From: Nitrososphaerota archaeon
GTDB taxonomy: Archaea > Thermoproteota > Nitrososphaeria > Nitrososphaerales > Gagatemarchaeaceae
Assembly (NCBI GenBank): GCA_029785195.1
Contig: JAFMAD010000005.1
Span: 1 to 64,000, forward strand
DNA: 64,000 nt
Direction of reading: 5' to 3'
Position numbers and translations under genes: made by a program. Positions 50,849 to 59,489 of this stretch are shown here, in pieces; the first letter of the stretch is position 1; every line of letters starts with the position of its first letter. Below the pieces are notes generated by a model. The model was not told where the DNA came from and did not search any database. It was given only the letters and a program-made list of their open reading frames with translations.

Positions 50849-51276
50849 GCAGGGACGAAGACGTAGTAGGGGCTTCCGTCCGACCTTGTTCTCGCCTCCA
50901 CCTTAAGCTTCATGCCAGGGGTTGCGTCTTCCGCTCTGACCCCCTCGAGCCAGGCGAGGACCTTGACCCCCCCTCGAAACTCCGCTATGGCGACCGTGTA
51001 TGAGCCTTCAGCCGAGAAGCTCGCAGGGACCGTCATAACCTGGGTGTACGTGACAAGGGTGGCGCCCTGACCCAGGTCGACCCAGTGAAACTCGCTCCCC
51101 ATGCACCTGGAACAGTCTGACTGCGGCGGGAAGGAGACGTTCCCGCACTTCGAGCACTTGGTGGTGACGAACCTACCGGTCCGCAAGGAGTCCCAAAACT
51201 CGTGGGTCCTTGATATGGGGATGTCGAACCTGAGAGTGAGCGGCCGCCTCGAGTGCAACGCAGGCGCTTCTGACAT
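50845..51276 (-). CDS. DUF35 OB-fold/zinc-ribbon acyl-CoA-binding protein
   Basis: 143 aa. Rubredoxin-like zinc ribbon TKCSKCGNVSFPPQSDCSRC (about 38-57), then an OB fold LVTYTQVMTVPASFSAEGSY. DUF35 partners channel intermediates to thiolases and HMG-CoA synthase. Located 3 nt after the SCP-x-type thiolase, the standard pairing. Confidence 0.93.
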   Translation of the reverse strand: MSEAPALHSRRPLTLRFDIPISRTHEFWDSLRTGRFVTTKCSKCGNVSFPPQSDCSRCMGSEFHWVDLGQGATLVTYTQVMTVPASFSAEGSYTVAIAEFRGGVKVLAWLEGVRAEDATPGMKLKVEARTRSDGSPYYVFVPA

Positions 51277-51279
51277 GCC

Positions 51280-52440
51280 TCAGTCCCTCGAATAGACGGT
51301 CACGTAGGCGTAGTGGCCCGTCCCCCCGATGTTGTGAGTCAACCCCAGTCCCTTCTTGATCTGAGCCTGGCGCCTCCCGGCTTCCCCCCTCAGCTGCTTT
51401 GTAATCTCGACAGCCATGGAGACCCCTGTGGCCCCTATGGGATGCCCCTTGGCCTTCAGCCCGCCGTCCAGGTTGACAGGGATCCTCCCGCCGAGTTCGG
51501 TCTCGCCTTCGCGGACCATCTTCGCTCCCTCCCCTTTCTTACAGAACCCTAGGTCTTCGTAGGCCATCAACTCAGCTATGGTGAAGCAGTCGTGTGCCGT
51601 GGCGACGTCGATGTCCCCGGGCGAAACCTTGGCCATGGCGTAGGCTCTCGCAGCGGCTTCGACGGCCGCCCGGAGCCCGACGTAGTTACCTCTCCTGCTG
51701 AGGTTCGCTGTGTCGGATGAATAGCCCACCCCTCGGATCCAGACAGGGGTGTCGGTAAGTTTCTTGGCTGCCTCTTCTGAGGCCAAGACCACCGTGGCCG
51801 ATCCGTCCGACAAAGGACATGCGTCATAGAGTTTCAGCGGCCAGGCCACCATCTGTGAGCCCATTGCCTTCTCCAGCGTGATCTCCTTCTGGAAGTGTGC
51901 AAGCGGGTTGCTGGCGCCGTACCTGTGCGCCTTCACAGACACCCTCGCGAGGTCCTCCTGGGTGGTGCCAAACTGGTTCATGTGCGCTACTGCGTAGAGC
52001 GCGTAGTAGGCCGGGAAGGTCATCCCGTAGTTCTCGAATTCCCATGTATAGGAGCCGGCCCTCCCGATGAGCTCGACCGAAGTAGGCGAGTCCACCTCGG
52101 TCATCTTTTCCACCCCAACCGCCATGGCCACCTCGGTCTCGCCGCTAAGGATGCTGTTGTAGGCTGCCTTGACCGCCGCGCTCCCGCTTGCACAGGCAGC
52201 TTCGACCCTCATGGTCCCCGCGCCGCTGAGCCCTGCGTATTCTCCGACCACGACGGCGGGGAGAGACTCCTCGTACCAGCCCCCGGCGCTCCCCACCACG
52301 ACATTGCCTATGTCCCTACGCTCGACGCCGGCGTCATCAATAGCCTGCTTGATAGACTCGAAGGCGAGTTCTCCTATGTTGACGTCAGTCCGCCTTCCGA
52401 ACCTGCTGTGGCCGATGCCGACCACGGCGACCCTGGTCAC
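51280..52440 (-). CDS. Thiolase, SCP-x/acetyl-CoA acetyltransferase type
   Basis: 386 aa. Nucleophile C83 in EAACASGSAAVKAA, HDCFTIAE and GGLKAKGHPIGATGVSM (His) are present; the second Cys motif near the C-terminus is replaced by LTHNIGGTGHYAYVTV, as in archaeal DUF35-linked thiolases. Condenses acetyl-CoA or cleaves 3-oxoacyl-CoA. Operon with DUF35; could feed mevalonate synthesis. Confidence 0.92.
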   Translation of the reverse strand: MTRVAVVGIGHSRFGRRTDVNIGELAFESIKQAIDDAGVERRDIGNVVVGSAGGWYEESLPAVVVGEYAGLSGAGTMRVEAACASGSAAVKAAYNSILSGETEVAMAVGVEKMTEVDSPTSVELIGRAGSYTWEFENYGMTFPAYYALYAVAHMNQFGTTQEDLARVSVKAHRYGASNPLAHFQKEITLEKAMGSQMVAWPLKLYDACPLSDGSATVVLASEEAAKKLTDTPVWIRGVGYSSDTANLSRRGNYVGLRAAVEAAARAYAMAKVSPGDIDVATAHDCFTIAELMAYEDLGFCKKGEGAKMVREGETELGGRIPVNLDGGLKAKGHPIGATGVSMAVEITKQLRGEAGRRQAQIKKGLGLTHNIGGTGHYAYVTVYSRD

Positions 52441-52491
52441 CGTGAGGACACCCCGGAGGTCGACATAGCTTCTGTCTCCATGGAGGCGGGC

Positions 52492-53685
52492 TCAGCCCAG
52501 GACGCCCATCTCTTTCGCTACTTCCTTCATGATGGTGAGCCTCTGGATGTCGTTGGTCCCTTCATATGTCTTGATGATCTGCGAGTCCCGGAGCATCCTC
52601 TCCACCTGGCTATCTGTGGAGACGCCGTAGGCGCCCATGATGAGCATGGCCATATGGGCGTTCTTCTCTGCGGCCTCAGTGGCAGTAATCTTCGCTATCG
52701 ACGACGCCTTGATGAAGTCCTTCCCCTTCTTCGTCAGGGTGGCCGCCCAGTAGGTGAGGAGCCTGGCCGTGTGGACCGCGGCAGTCATCTCTGCTATCTT
52801 GAACTGGACCTGCTGGTAGCTCAAGAGGTAGTTGTCGAAGGTCTGCCTCTGAGTCGAATACCGCAGCGCCGCTTCGAGTGCCCCCTGGGCTAGGCCCGTG
52901 CCTTGGGCCGCGACACCGACTCTCCCATGGTCGTAGCAGGTCAGGGCGATCCTCACCCCTCTCCCAACTTCCCCCACCACGTTCTCCTCCGGGACCTCGA
53001 GACCATCGAACATCAGCTCGACCGGCTGGTCCCCCCTGAGCCCGATGACGTCGGTCCGCTGCCCGACATTGAGTCCTTTCATCCCTTTCTCGGCTATGAA
53101 CGCAGTAATCCCCTGGTGCCTCTTCCCTCCCTCCATGGGGCTGGTTCTGGCGAAGATCAGGAAAGTCTCAGCCTTGTCCCCATTGGTGATGAACATCTTC
53201 TTCCCGTTGATGACATACTTGTCACCCTCCTTCTTGGCGCTGGTCGAGATGGCGGCCACGTCGGAGCCGGTACCCGGCTCGGTCATGGCGTGGGCGGCTA
53301 TCTTCTCCCCCTTCGCGATGGGGACGAGGTACTTCCTCTTCTGTTCCTCGGTCCCGAACAAGAAGATCGGGGTGGAGACCAGATAAGTGGCGCCGACTAC
53401 CGCTGAGAACGCCGCGGAGAACCGGGCGATCTCTTCCGTGGCGATGACGAGGGAGAGGTCGTCTCCCCCCCCTCCGCCGTACTCCTCTGGGAAGGGGACG
53501 CCGAAGAGGCCCAACGCGGCGGCCTTCTTCACGAGGCCCATGTCCATCTGGTTCTCCCTGTCTATCCTCTGGGTCACCGGCGCGAGTTCCTTCTCCGCGA
53601 ACTCCCTGACGGCCTGGCGGAAAGCCTCATGCTCCTCTGAAACTGAGATCACGTAGTCGGACGAGCTCGGCGTTAAAGTGCTCAT
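52492..53685 (-). CDS. Acyl-CoA dehydrogenase
   Basis: 397 aa FAD enzyme. FAD/substrate signature HAMTEPGTGSDVAAISTSAK then KMFITNGDKAE; catalytic Glu E375 in YEGTNDIQRLT, the butyryl/short-medium chain position. C-terminal helices complete. Introduces the 2,3 double bond into acyl-CoA. Divergent from the dehydrogenase/crotonase fusion. Confidence 0.95.
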   Translation of the reverse strand: MSTLTPSSSDYVISVSEEHEAFRQAVREFAEKELAPVTQRIDRENQMDMGLVKKAAALGLFGVPFPEEYGGGGGDDLSLVIATEEIARFSAAFSAVVGATYLVSTPIFLFGTEEQKRKYLVPIAKGEKIAAHAMTEPGTGSDVAAISTSAKKEGDKYVINGKKMFITNGDKAETFLIFARTSPMEGGKRHQGITAFIAEKGMKGLNVGQRTDVIGLRGDQPVELMFDGLEVPEENVVGEVGRGVRIALTCYDHGRVGVAAQGTGLAQGALEAALRYSTQRQTFDNYLLSYQQVQFKIAEMTAAVHTARLLTYWAATLTKKGKDFIKASSIAKITATEAAEKNAHMAMLIMGAYGVSTDSQVERMLRDSQIIKTYEGTNDIQRLTIMKEVAKEMGVLG

Positions 53686-53784
53686 TGGATTGGTTGTCCC
53701 TCGGCCATATATACGCGATTACTTTTCGTAACCTCGCTTTCCAGTGGAAAGAGCCTTAAGCCGGCCGCCCCTGCGTCCCATACC

Positions 53785-55779
53785 ATGGCCATCGAGAGGG
53801 TGACGGTAATCGGCGCCGGGGACATGGGCCACGGCATCGCAGAGCTCTTCGCGGTCAATGGGTTCCATGTGACGCTGGTCGACAAGTTCCCGCAGGCGCT
53901 GGAGAAGGCACAGGGGAGGATATCGTCGAGCCTGGACAAGCTGGTGGAGAAGGGGAGGGTCACCAAGGAGCAGTCCGAGGACGCGAAGTCGAAGCTGGCG
54001 TACTCCGGAGACCTGGGCAGCGCGGTGTCGGCAGCGGACCTCGTGGTGGAGGCCGTTCCAGAGTCGGTCGACCTGAAGAAAGTGGTCCTCAGAGAGGCCT
54101 CGGCGTCGGCCCCGCCAGGGGCGATCTTTGTGTCGAACACTTCGAACATCAAGATCTCTGACCTGGCCGAAGCCACCGACAGGCCGCAGAGGATGGTCGG
54201 GATGCACTTCTTCAATCCCCCAATGCTGATGAAACTGGTCGAGGTGATTCCTGGGACAAAGACAGACCCCGCCGTCGCCCAGGAGGTCTTCGACCTCTGC
54301 GGGAAACTCGGGCGTACGCCTGTGAGGGTGCTGAAGGACTCCCCCGGATTCATAGTCAACAGGATTAACGCAGCCGACACCCTCTTCTTCTGCCTGCTCC
54401 TCGACCGAGAGGTCGCGAGCCCCTCGGAGGTTGACACGTTCGCCAGAGGGCAAGGGCTCCCCATGGGTCCATACGAGCTGCTCGACTTCGTCGGAGTGGA
54501 CGTAGGGGCGGACTCGCTCGCATATTTCGCTTCGGTTCTCTCACCGGAGTACCGCAAGGGGACCACCTTCGCGAAGATGGTGAAGGACGGCCGCCTGGGG
54601 AAGAAGACGGGCCGCGGGTTCTACGACTGGTCGAAAGGGAAGGCTGAGATACCGAAAGCAGACCCCACCGACAAGGTATCAATCATGGACATCTTCGCCC
54701 TCGAAATCAACGAGTCAGTGAAGCTGATTGAGGAGGGAGTGGCTACGCCAGACGACATAGAGAAGGGGGTCGTCCTGGGGATGAACAGGCCGTTCGGTCC
54801 CATATCAGTCGCCAGGGACCTGAGCAGCGCGGAGGTCAAGGCGAAGCTCGAAGAGCTCTCGACCAAGTATGAGTGCGGCGTATTCGCCCCGGCTCGCTCT
54901 ATAGCAGAAGGGAGGCTCCGCGACGCCATCGAGGGGAGGATCCACTCGGCACCCGGTCGGGACGCGCCCTTGGCCGAGGCGAACGCGGCGACACCCACCG
55001 CGGCACGTGGGGCGATCCGCCTGGAAAGGCTCGAGGGTGGGGTCGCCAAGATCGTGATAGACAGACCAAGGCTGAACCTGATCAACGGCGATGTCCTTGA
55101 CGGGCTGGATGGGATGTTGACCGACCTGTGGAACGACCGGGAGATCAGGGCGATCGTAGTGACGGGGGAGGGGACGGTGTTCTCTGCCGGCTTCGAGATG
55201 ACGAAGTTTGTCTCGAGCGCGGCTGGGATGATGGAGTTCGCCAGGAAAGGAGAACGGACCATGAGGCGCCTGAGCGAGATACCCAAGCTCACGATAGCCG
55301 TACTGAAGGGATATGCCCTCGGAGGGGGCCTCGAGCTTGCCCTGTCCTGCGACCTCAGACTCGCCACCGAGGACGTGGAACTGAGGTTCCCTGAGCTCAC
55401 GCGCGGCCTGGTGCCCGCATGGTCAGGGACTCAGAGGCTCGGCCGACTGGTCGGGCTGTCACGGGCATCGGCCATGATACTGGCCTGCGAAAGCGTCACG
55501 GGGAGTCGGGCGCACGAGATGGGGTTGGTAAACCGGCTCCTCCAAGGAGGAGACCCTGACGAGCAGGCGGTGAGATACGCGAAGGAGCTCGCGTCTTCGG
55601 AGGCGCCGGTGGCCGTCATGCTGGCGAAGAAACTGCTCAACAAGGGGGCGGAGGTCCCGATGGATGTGGGGCTCGAGATGGAGGAGATGGCTGCGGGCGT
55701 CCTCTTCGGGACGGAGGACCTGAAGGAAGGGATATCCGCGTTCCTGGGCAAGAGGAAGCCTGAGTTCAAGGGGAAGTGA
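53785..55779 (+). CDS. 3-Hydroxyacyl-CoA dehydrogenase / crotonase fusion
   Basis: 664 aa. Residues 1-290: NAD-dependent dehydrogenase with VIGAGDMGHGIAELF, MHFFNPPMLMKLVEV, KDSPGFIVNRI. About 300-400: second dehydrogenase helical domain. About 410-664: crotonase domain with oxyanion loop FSAGFEMTKF, GGGLELALSCDLRLA and first Glu in LRFPELTRGL. The residue aligning with the second crotonase Glu looks like Ala. Dehydrogenase first, crotonase second is the layout of the Sulfolobales 3-hydroxybutyryl-CoA enzyme. Confidence 0.93.
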   Translation: MAIERVTVIGAGDMGHGIAELFAVNGFHVTLVDKFPQALEKAQGRISSSLDKLVEKGRVTKEQSEDAKSKLAYSGDLGSAVSAADLVVEAVPESVDLKKVVLREASASAPPGAIFVSNTSNIKISDLAEATDRPQRMVGMHFFNPPMLMKLVEVIPGTKTDPAVAQEVFDLCGKLGRTPVRVLKDSPGFIVNRINAADTLFFCLLLDREVASPSEVDTFARGQGLPMGPYELLDFVGVDVGADSLAYFASVLSPEYRKGTTFAKMVKDGRLGKKTGRGFYDWSKGKAEIPKADPTDKVSIMDIFALEINESVKLIEEGVATPDDIEKGVVLGMNRPFGPISVARDLSSAEVKAKLEELSTKYECGVFAPARSIAEGRLRDAIEGRIHSAPGRDAPLAEANAATPTAARGAIRLERLEGGVAKIVIDRPRLNLINGDVLDGLDGMLTDLWNDREIRAIVVTGEGTVFSAGFEMTKFVSSAAGMMEFARKGERTMRRLSEIPKLTIAVLKGYALGGGLELALSCDLRLATEDVELRFPELTRGLVPAWSGTQRLGRLVGLSRASAMILACESVTGSRAHEMGLVNRLLQGGDPDEQAVRYAKELASSEAPVAVMLAKKLLNKGAEVPMDVGLEMEEMAAGVLFGTEDLKEGISAFLGKRKPEFKGK

Positions 55780-55785
55780 AGGGAC

Positions 55786-56979
55786 GTGGTCGAGCTCAAA
55801 GACGCATACGTGGCTGACTACCTTAGGGTCCCTTTCTCGAGGTCGAAGCCATCCCAGCCAGAGAAGGATGTGTACAACTCGGTCAGGATGGACCAGGCCC
55901 TGAGCCTCCTCATACGCAAAGTCTTGGACAGGACGGGCTTCAAGCCTGACGAGATCGGAGACGTGGTCACCGGCTGTGCATTCCAGACCGGGGAGAACTG
56001 GCTCTACGGCGGGAGGCATCCGGTCCTGCTTGCCGGCCTCCCGGTGTCGGTCCCAGCCATGGCGATGGACAGGGCATGTGCCTCGTCCATGAACGCCGCG
56101 GCAGAAGGCGCCATGGAGATCATGACAGGGAACTCAGAGGTCGTCCTCGCCGGAGGGATGGAGCATCTCACTCACGTCCCGATGTCGAACAACCCCGCCC
56201 TGACACCTAACACGCGGCTACTCACGAGGCCGGAGTACATGAAGTACCAGATGAGCACGGGATATTCGATGGGGCTCACCGCGGAGAGACTCGCAGAGAT
56301 GGAAGGGTTCACCAGGGATGAGATGGACAGGTTCTCCGTGGGTTCACACGCGAAGGCATCGACGGGGGTAGACGAGGGATGGTTCAGGGGCGAGCTGCTG
56401 CCGATGAGAGTAGAGTTCGAAGGGGAAGAGCGGGTCATCGAAACTGACCAGAGCATAAGGAAAGGGACTACAATGGAGCAGGTCGCAGCCCTCCAGCCTT
56501 CGTTCAAGTCAGGCGGATTCATCACCGCAGGGAACTCCTCTCCTCTCAACGCTGGGGCGTCCATGGTCGTCCTCGCCTCGAAGGAGAAGCTGGAGGAGCG
56601 CGGAGTCAAGCCCCTGGCCAAAATAGTGTCCATGGGCTGGGCAGGGGTCGAACCGAGCGTCATGGGGAAGGGTCCGGTCCCTGCGTCCAAGAAGGCGCTC
56701 GCGAAGGCTGGGCTCAGTGTGGACCAGGTCGACGTATGGGAGATCAACGAGGCGTTCGCCGTCGTCGTTCTCTATGCCATGCGGGAGCTGCGGCTCGACC
56801 CGGAGAAGGTGAATATCCACGGAGGGGCGATAGCCATCGGGCACCCGCTAGGGGCGTCCGGCGCCAGGCTTGTGGGGACGCTGGCGAGGGAGCTCGTCCG
56901 GAGCGGCAAGGAGTACGGCATGGCCACGCTCTGTGTAGGGGGCGGGCAGGGGTTCGCCATCCTGATGCAGAGGGCGTAA
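55786..56979 (+). CDS. Acetyl-CoA C-acyltransferase (thiolase II type)
   Basis: 397 aa degradative/biosynthetic thiolase. C in MAMDRACASSMNAAAEG, His in GGAIAIGHPLGASGARLVGT, second Cys in ATLCVGGGQGFAILM. GTG 55786, 6 nt after the fusion gene, so one operon. Cleaves 3-oxoacyl-CoA to acetyl-CoA or runs in reverse. Confidence 0.95.
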   Translation: MVELKDAYVADYLRVPFSRSKPSQPEKDVYNSVRMDQALSLLIRKVLDRTGFKPDEIGDVVTGCAFQTGENWLYGGRHPVLLAGLPVSVPAMAMDRACASSMNAAAEGAMEIMTGNSEVVLAGGMEHLTHVPMSNNPALTPNTRLLTRPEYMKYQMSTGYSMGLTAERLAEMEGFTRDEMDRFSVGSHAKASTGVDEGWFRGELLPMRVEFEGEERVIETDQSIRKGTTMEQVAALQPSFKSGGFITAGNSSPLNAGASMVVLASKEKLEERGVKPLAKIVSMGWAGVEPSVMGKGPVPASKKALAKAGLSVDQVDVWEINEAFAVVVLYAMRELRLDPEKVNIHGGAIAIGHPLGASGARLVGTLARELVRSGKEYGMATLCVGGGQGFAILMQRA

Positions 56980-56982
56980 CAG

Positions 56983-58125
56983 CTACTGGACTGCGCCTCT
57001 GGACTTCATCCTCTGCGTAGCCTCAATGGAGTAGCCCAAGGACTTCATGATGGAGGCGGTGTCGTCTCCCAGACCGGGGGCCGCGGTGCAGGGCCTCTTC
57101 CTCATAGGAGGGATTGCCCTGAGCGGGCCGTTGAGGACCTCTTCGCGTCCGACTCTTGCTAGCATCCCTAGGCTCCTGGCCCAGTCGCTGTCAAGCGCCT
57201 CCTTTATGGTCAGTACCGGCGTCACGCAGGTGTCCCTGCCCATGAGCGCCTTGGCCCACTCATCCCTCGTCCTTGTCGCGAAGACGCGCTCCAGCTCTGA
57301 GGTGACGAGGGCCCTCTCCTCGGCAGTCCCGGACCTCAGGGGCTCGAGCTCGGGGACGCCCAGGGCGGCCAGCAGGTTCCGCCAGAAGACCGGCTCGATG
57401 GCAGCGACCGCCATGTATCCTCCGTCGGCGGTCCTGTAGACGTTGTAGTAAGGCGTGGAACCGAAGATGAGGCTGTCCCCTTCGCTGGGCGCCCGCCCCG
57501 TCGCCAGGTAGACAGAAGCGGGGAGCACCATCCAGGACATCAGGGAGCCGACTATTGGAACATCTATGAATGCCGGCCTCTTACGGCCAGAGAGCGCCCC
57601 CAGAATCCCCAGGGCTGCGTACATCCCAGAGGCTATGTCGCCCAACTGGAGGAACGGGACCCCCGACTCTGTGGAGTAAGCGAGCGTCCCAGCCATTGAT
57701 TGGAAGTTGATGTCGTGTCCAGGCATGGAACTAAGCGAGCTCTCCTGGCCGTAGGCCGATATCGAGCAGTAGACAATCTTCGCATTGACCTTCTTCACCT
57801 GGGTGAATGACAACCCGAGCCTGGACATTGCCCCGGGGCGAAAACCTTCTACGAACACGTCGGCAGTTCGGAGGAGACGCCGCATCACGGCCTTCCCTTC
57901 GGCGGATTTCAGGTCTATCCCGATGCTCTTCTTGTTCCTGTTGACAGTCGCGTGCACAGGGCTCCTCCCGCGGCTGGTAGGAGGGGTTGCCCGCATGTAG
58001 TCCCCCAGCCCAGGCTGCTCCACCTTGATCACCTCGGCCCCCATGTCGGAGAGGAGCATTGTGCAGAACCCTCCGGGGAGGAGCCGCGTGGCGTCAACCA
58101 CCCTCACCCCATCCAGGAAACCCAA
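56983..58125 (-). CDS. Class III CoA transferase (CaiB/BaiF)
   Basis: 380 aa from TTG 58125: LGFLDGVRVVDATRLLPGGF. The long frame to 58365 crosses a TATA box (58149-58156) and reads antisense-like sequence. Family motifs: LLSDMGAEVIKVEQPGLGDY, RNKKSIGIDLKS, ADVFVEGFRPGAMSRLGLSF. Swaps CoA between an organic acid and an acyl-CoA; acid unknown. Convergent with the thiolase. Confidence 0.91.
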   Translation of the reverse strand: MGFLDGVRVVDATRLLPGGFCTMLLSDMGAEVIKVEQPGLGDYMRATPPTSRGRSPVHATVNRNKKSIGIDLKSAEGKAVMRRLLRTADVFVEGFRPGAMSRLGLSFTQVKKVNAKIVYCSISAYGQESSLSSMPGHDINFQSMAGTLAYSTESGVPFLQLGDIASGMYAALGILGALSGRKRPAFIDVPIVGSLMSWMVLPASVYLATGRAPSEGDSLIFGSTPYYNVYRTADGGYMAVAAIEPVFWRNLLAALGVPELEPLRSGTAEERALVTSELERVFATRTRDEWAKALMGRDTCVTPVLTIKEALDSDWARSLGMLARVGREEVLNGPLRAIPPMRKRPCTAAPGLGDDTASIMKSLGYSIEATQRMKSRGAVQ

Positions 58126-58148
58126 TGTTCTCCCGTTCCTCGCTGAGC

Positions 58149-58156
58149 AGATAAAG
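58149..58156 (-). promoter_or_regulatory. TATA box of the CoA transferase
   Basis: CTTTATCT on the minus strand centred 27 nt before TTG 58125. Confidence 0.6.
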
Positions 58157-58291
58157 GCTAAATCCCGGCCCTGGCCCGAATTTCCTGACGATGAGGTGAA
58201 CGCCGTCCCAGTCATAGTCCGGAGTAAGCTCCCGGACAGATGATGAACTCGCGACGATACTGAGTCAAAAACAAACGAGGACCGAGCGTTT

Positions 58292-59089
58292 TTGGACACA
58301 TTCGAGCGGCTGGTTGCTGAAGCCTGGACCCGCCAGTTCCAGGGGTGGGACTTCGAGTTCCTCAACGGAAGATACGTCGAAGGGAGGACATCGTGGAACT
58401 ACGTGCGGCTGCTGGGGTTGAGGCTGGCAGGGGCAGGAACGTACCTTGATCTTGGGACAGGGGGCGGCGAGCTCTTGTCCTCAATGGCTTCGCTACCTCG
58501 TCGAACGGTGGCGACCGAAGGGTATCGGCCCAATCTTCAGGTGGCGCTCAAGAGGTTGAACCGCCGAGGCGTGGACGTCGTTTTCTCCTTTAGCGACGAC
58601 AACGCTGCCACAGGGATGCAGCGGGGGACGCTCCCCTTCAGGGACGCGACAATCGACCTGGTCAGCAGTCGGCACGAAGCCTTCGTGGCCAAGGAGACGG
58701 CGAGAGTGCTCCGCCCAGGCGGGACGTTCGTCACGCAACAGGTTGGCCCTGGCAACGACGAGGAGCTGGCCCTGCTTCTGGGCGAACGTGAAGACGAGAG
58801 GGGGCGTTGGGACCTCGCCGAGGCCGTGAGGCAGGTCAGGGGTGCTGGACTGCACGTGACCGAGAGCGGCGAAGAGAAGGTCCGCTCCAGCTTCCTTGAC
58901 ATCGGAGCTCTGGCGTATTATCTGAAGGCCGTAGGTCCTCTGGAGTTCGACGCGGCCAGTCTCGCCGAACTTGAGAGGCCCCTGAGGGAGGCTGACTCGA
59001 AGATACGGACTATGGGATCCTTCGATGTCACCACCTCGCGCTTCTACCTCGTTGCCGAGAAGCAAGGAAAGGACCCGTCCCAACATTAA
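58292..59089 (+). CDS. Class I SAM-dependent methyltransferase
   Basis: 265 aa. SAM motif I TYLDLGTGGGELLSSM (about 49-64), acidic end of beta-2 in TEGYRPNLQVALKRLN, post-I TIDLVSSRHEAFVAKETARV, and GGTFVTQQVGP. It resembles small-molecule methyltransferases; substrate unknown. TTG 58292 start. 165 bp separate it from the divergent CoA transferase. Confidence 0.86.
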   Translation: MDTFERLVAEAWTRQFQGWDFEFLNGRYVEGRTSWNYVRLLGLRLAGAGTYLDLGTGGGELLSSMASLPRRTVATEGYRPNLQVALKRLNRRGVDVVFSFSDDNAATGMQRGTLPFRDATIDLVSSRHEAFVAKETARVLRPGGTFVTQQVGPGNDEELALLLGEREDERGRWDLAEAVRQVRGAGLHVTESGEEKVRSSFLDIGALAYYLKAVGPLEFDAASLAELERPLREADSKIRTMGSFDVTTSRFYLVAEKQGKDPSQH

Positions 59090-59115
59090 TAGCGCCAATG
59101 CGGATGATGAGTCAG

Positions 59116-59292
59116 ATGGGCAGGAGCGTCAAGGTCCATGACGACACCCACCGGACGCTGATGCAGCTGAAGGCTAAGCGGAGGAGCGCAAGCGTCGACC
59201 AGGTGATACGAGAGATGATCAGGCAGTCGACTGGCACCTCGGTGGGGGAACCCCCTCAGGGGGCGGAAGACCTGGCGAAGTATTCGGAGTGA
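59116..59292 (+). CDS. Ribbon-helix-helix protein
   Basis: 58 aa from ATG 59116: MGRSVKVHDDTHRTLMQLKA. A beta strand followed by two helices (SVDQVIREMIRQS) is the RHH pattern of VapB-like antitoxins and small regulators. TATA-like TTAATA about 26 nt upstream; ATG 59098 and 59104 are alternatives. No toxin gene is adjacent, so more likely a stand-alone regulator. Confidence 0.72.
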   Translation: MGRSVKVHDDTHRTLMQLKAKRRSASVDQVIREMIRQSTGTSVGEPPQGAEDLAKYSE

Positions 59293-59341
59293 CGGTCCGG
59301 CAACACAGAAATACGAACCCGCTGAGCCTCCCGACCCATCA

Positions 59342-59488
59342 ATGGCAAAGTTCGACGGCATAGTGGGGAAGGCCCTGCTGACTGTGGAGGAGAAGGAGAA
59401 CGAGCTGACCCTAGTCTTCGCTGACAACAGGTACCTCTTCGTGAAGCTCGAGAACGGGAAGATGAGCTGCGTGAGCGTCCCCGAGTAG
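59342..59488 (+). CDS. Very small conserved-looking protein
   Basis: 48 aa: MAKFDGIVGKALLTVEEKEN, then LVFADNRYLFVKLENG and a short tail. Alternating hydrophobic beta-strand pattern; no motif recognised. It fills the gap between the RHH gene and the convergent hydrolase, ending 2 nt before it, with a weak AT-rich box upstream. Evidence is codon-like composition and placement only. Confidence 0.55.
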   Translation: MAKFDGIVGKALLTVEEKENELTLVFADNRYLFVKLENGKMSCVSVPE

Positions 59489-59489
59489 C

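Noticed and set aside
58125-58365. 80-residue N-terminal extension of the CoA transferase
   Set aside because: Crosses the promoter and reads into the divergent methyltransferase region.
59116-59292. Toxin-antitoxin system
   Set aside because: RHH protein resembles antitoxins, but no PIN, RelE or other toxin gene is adjacent.
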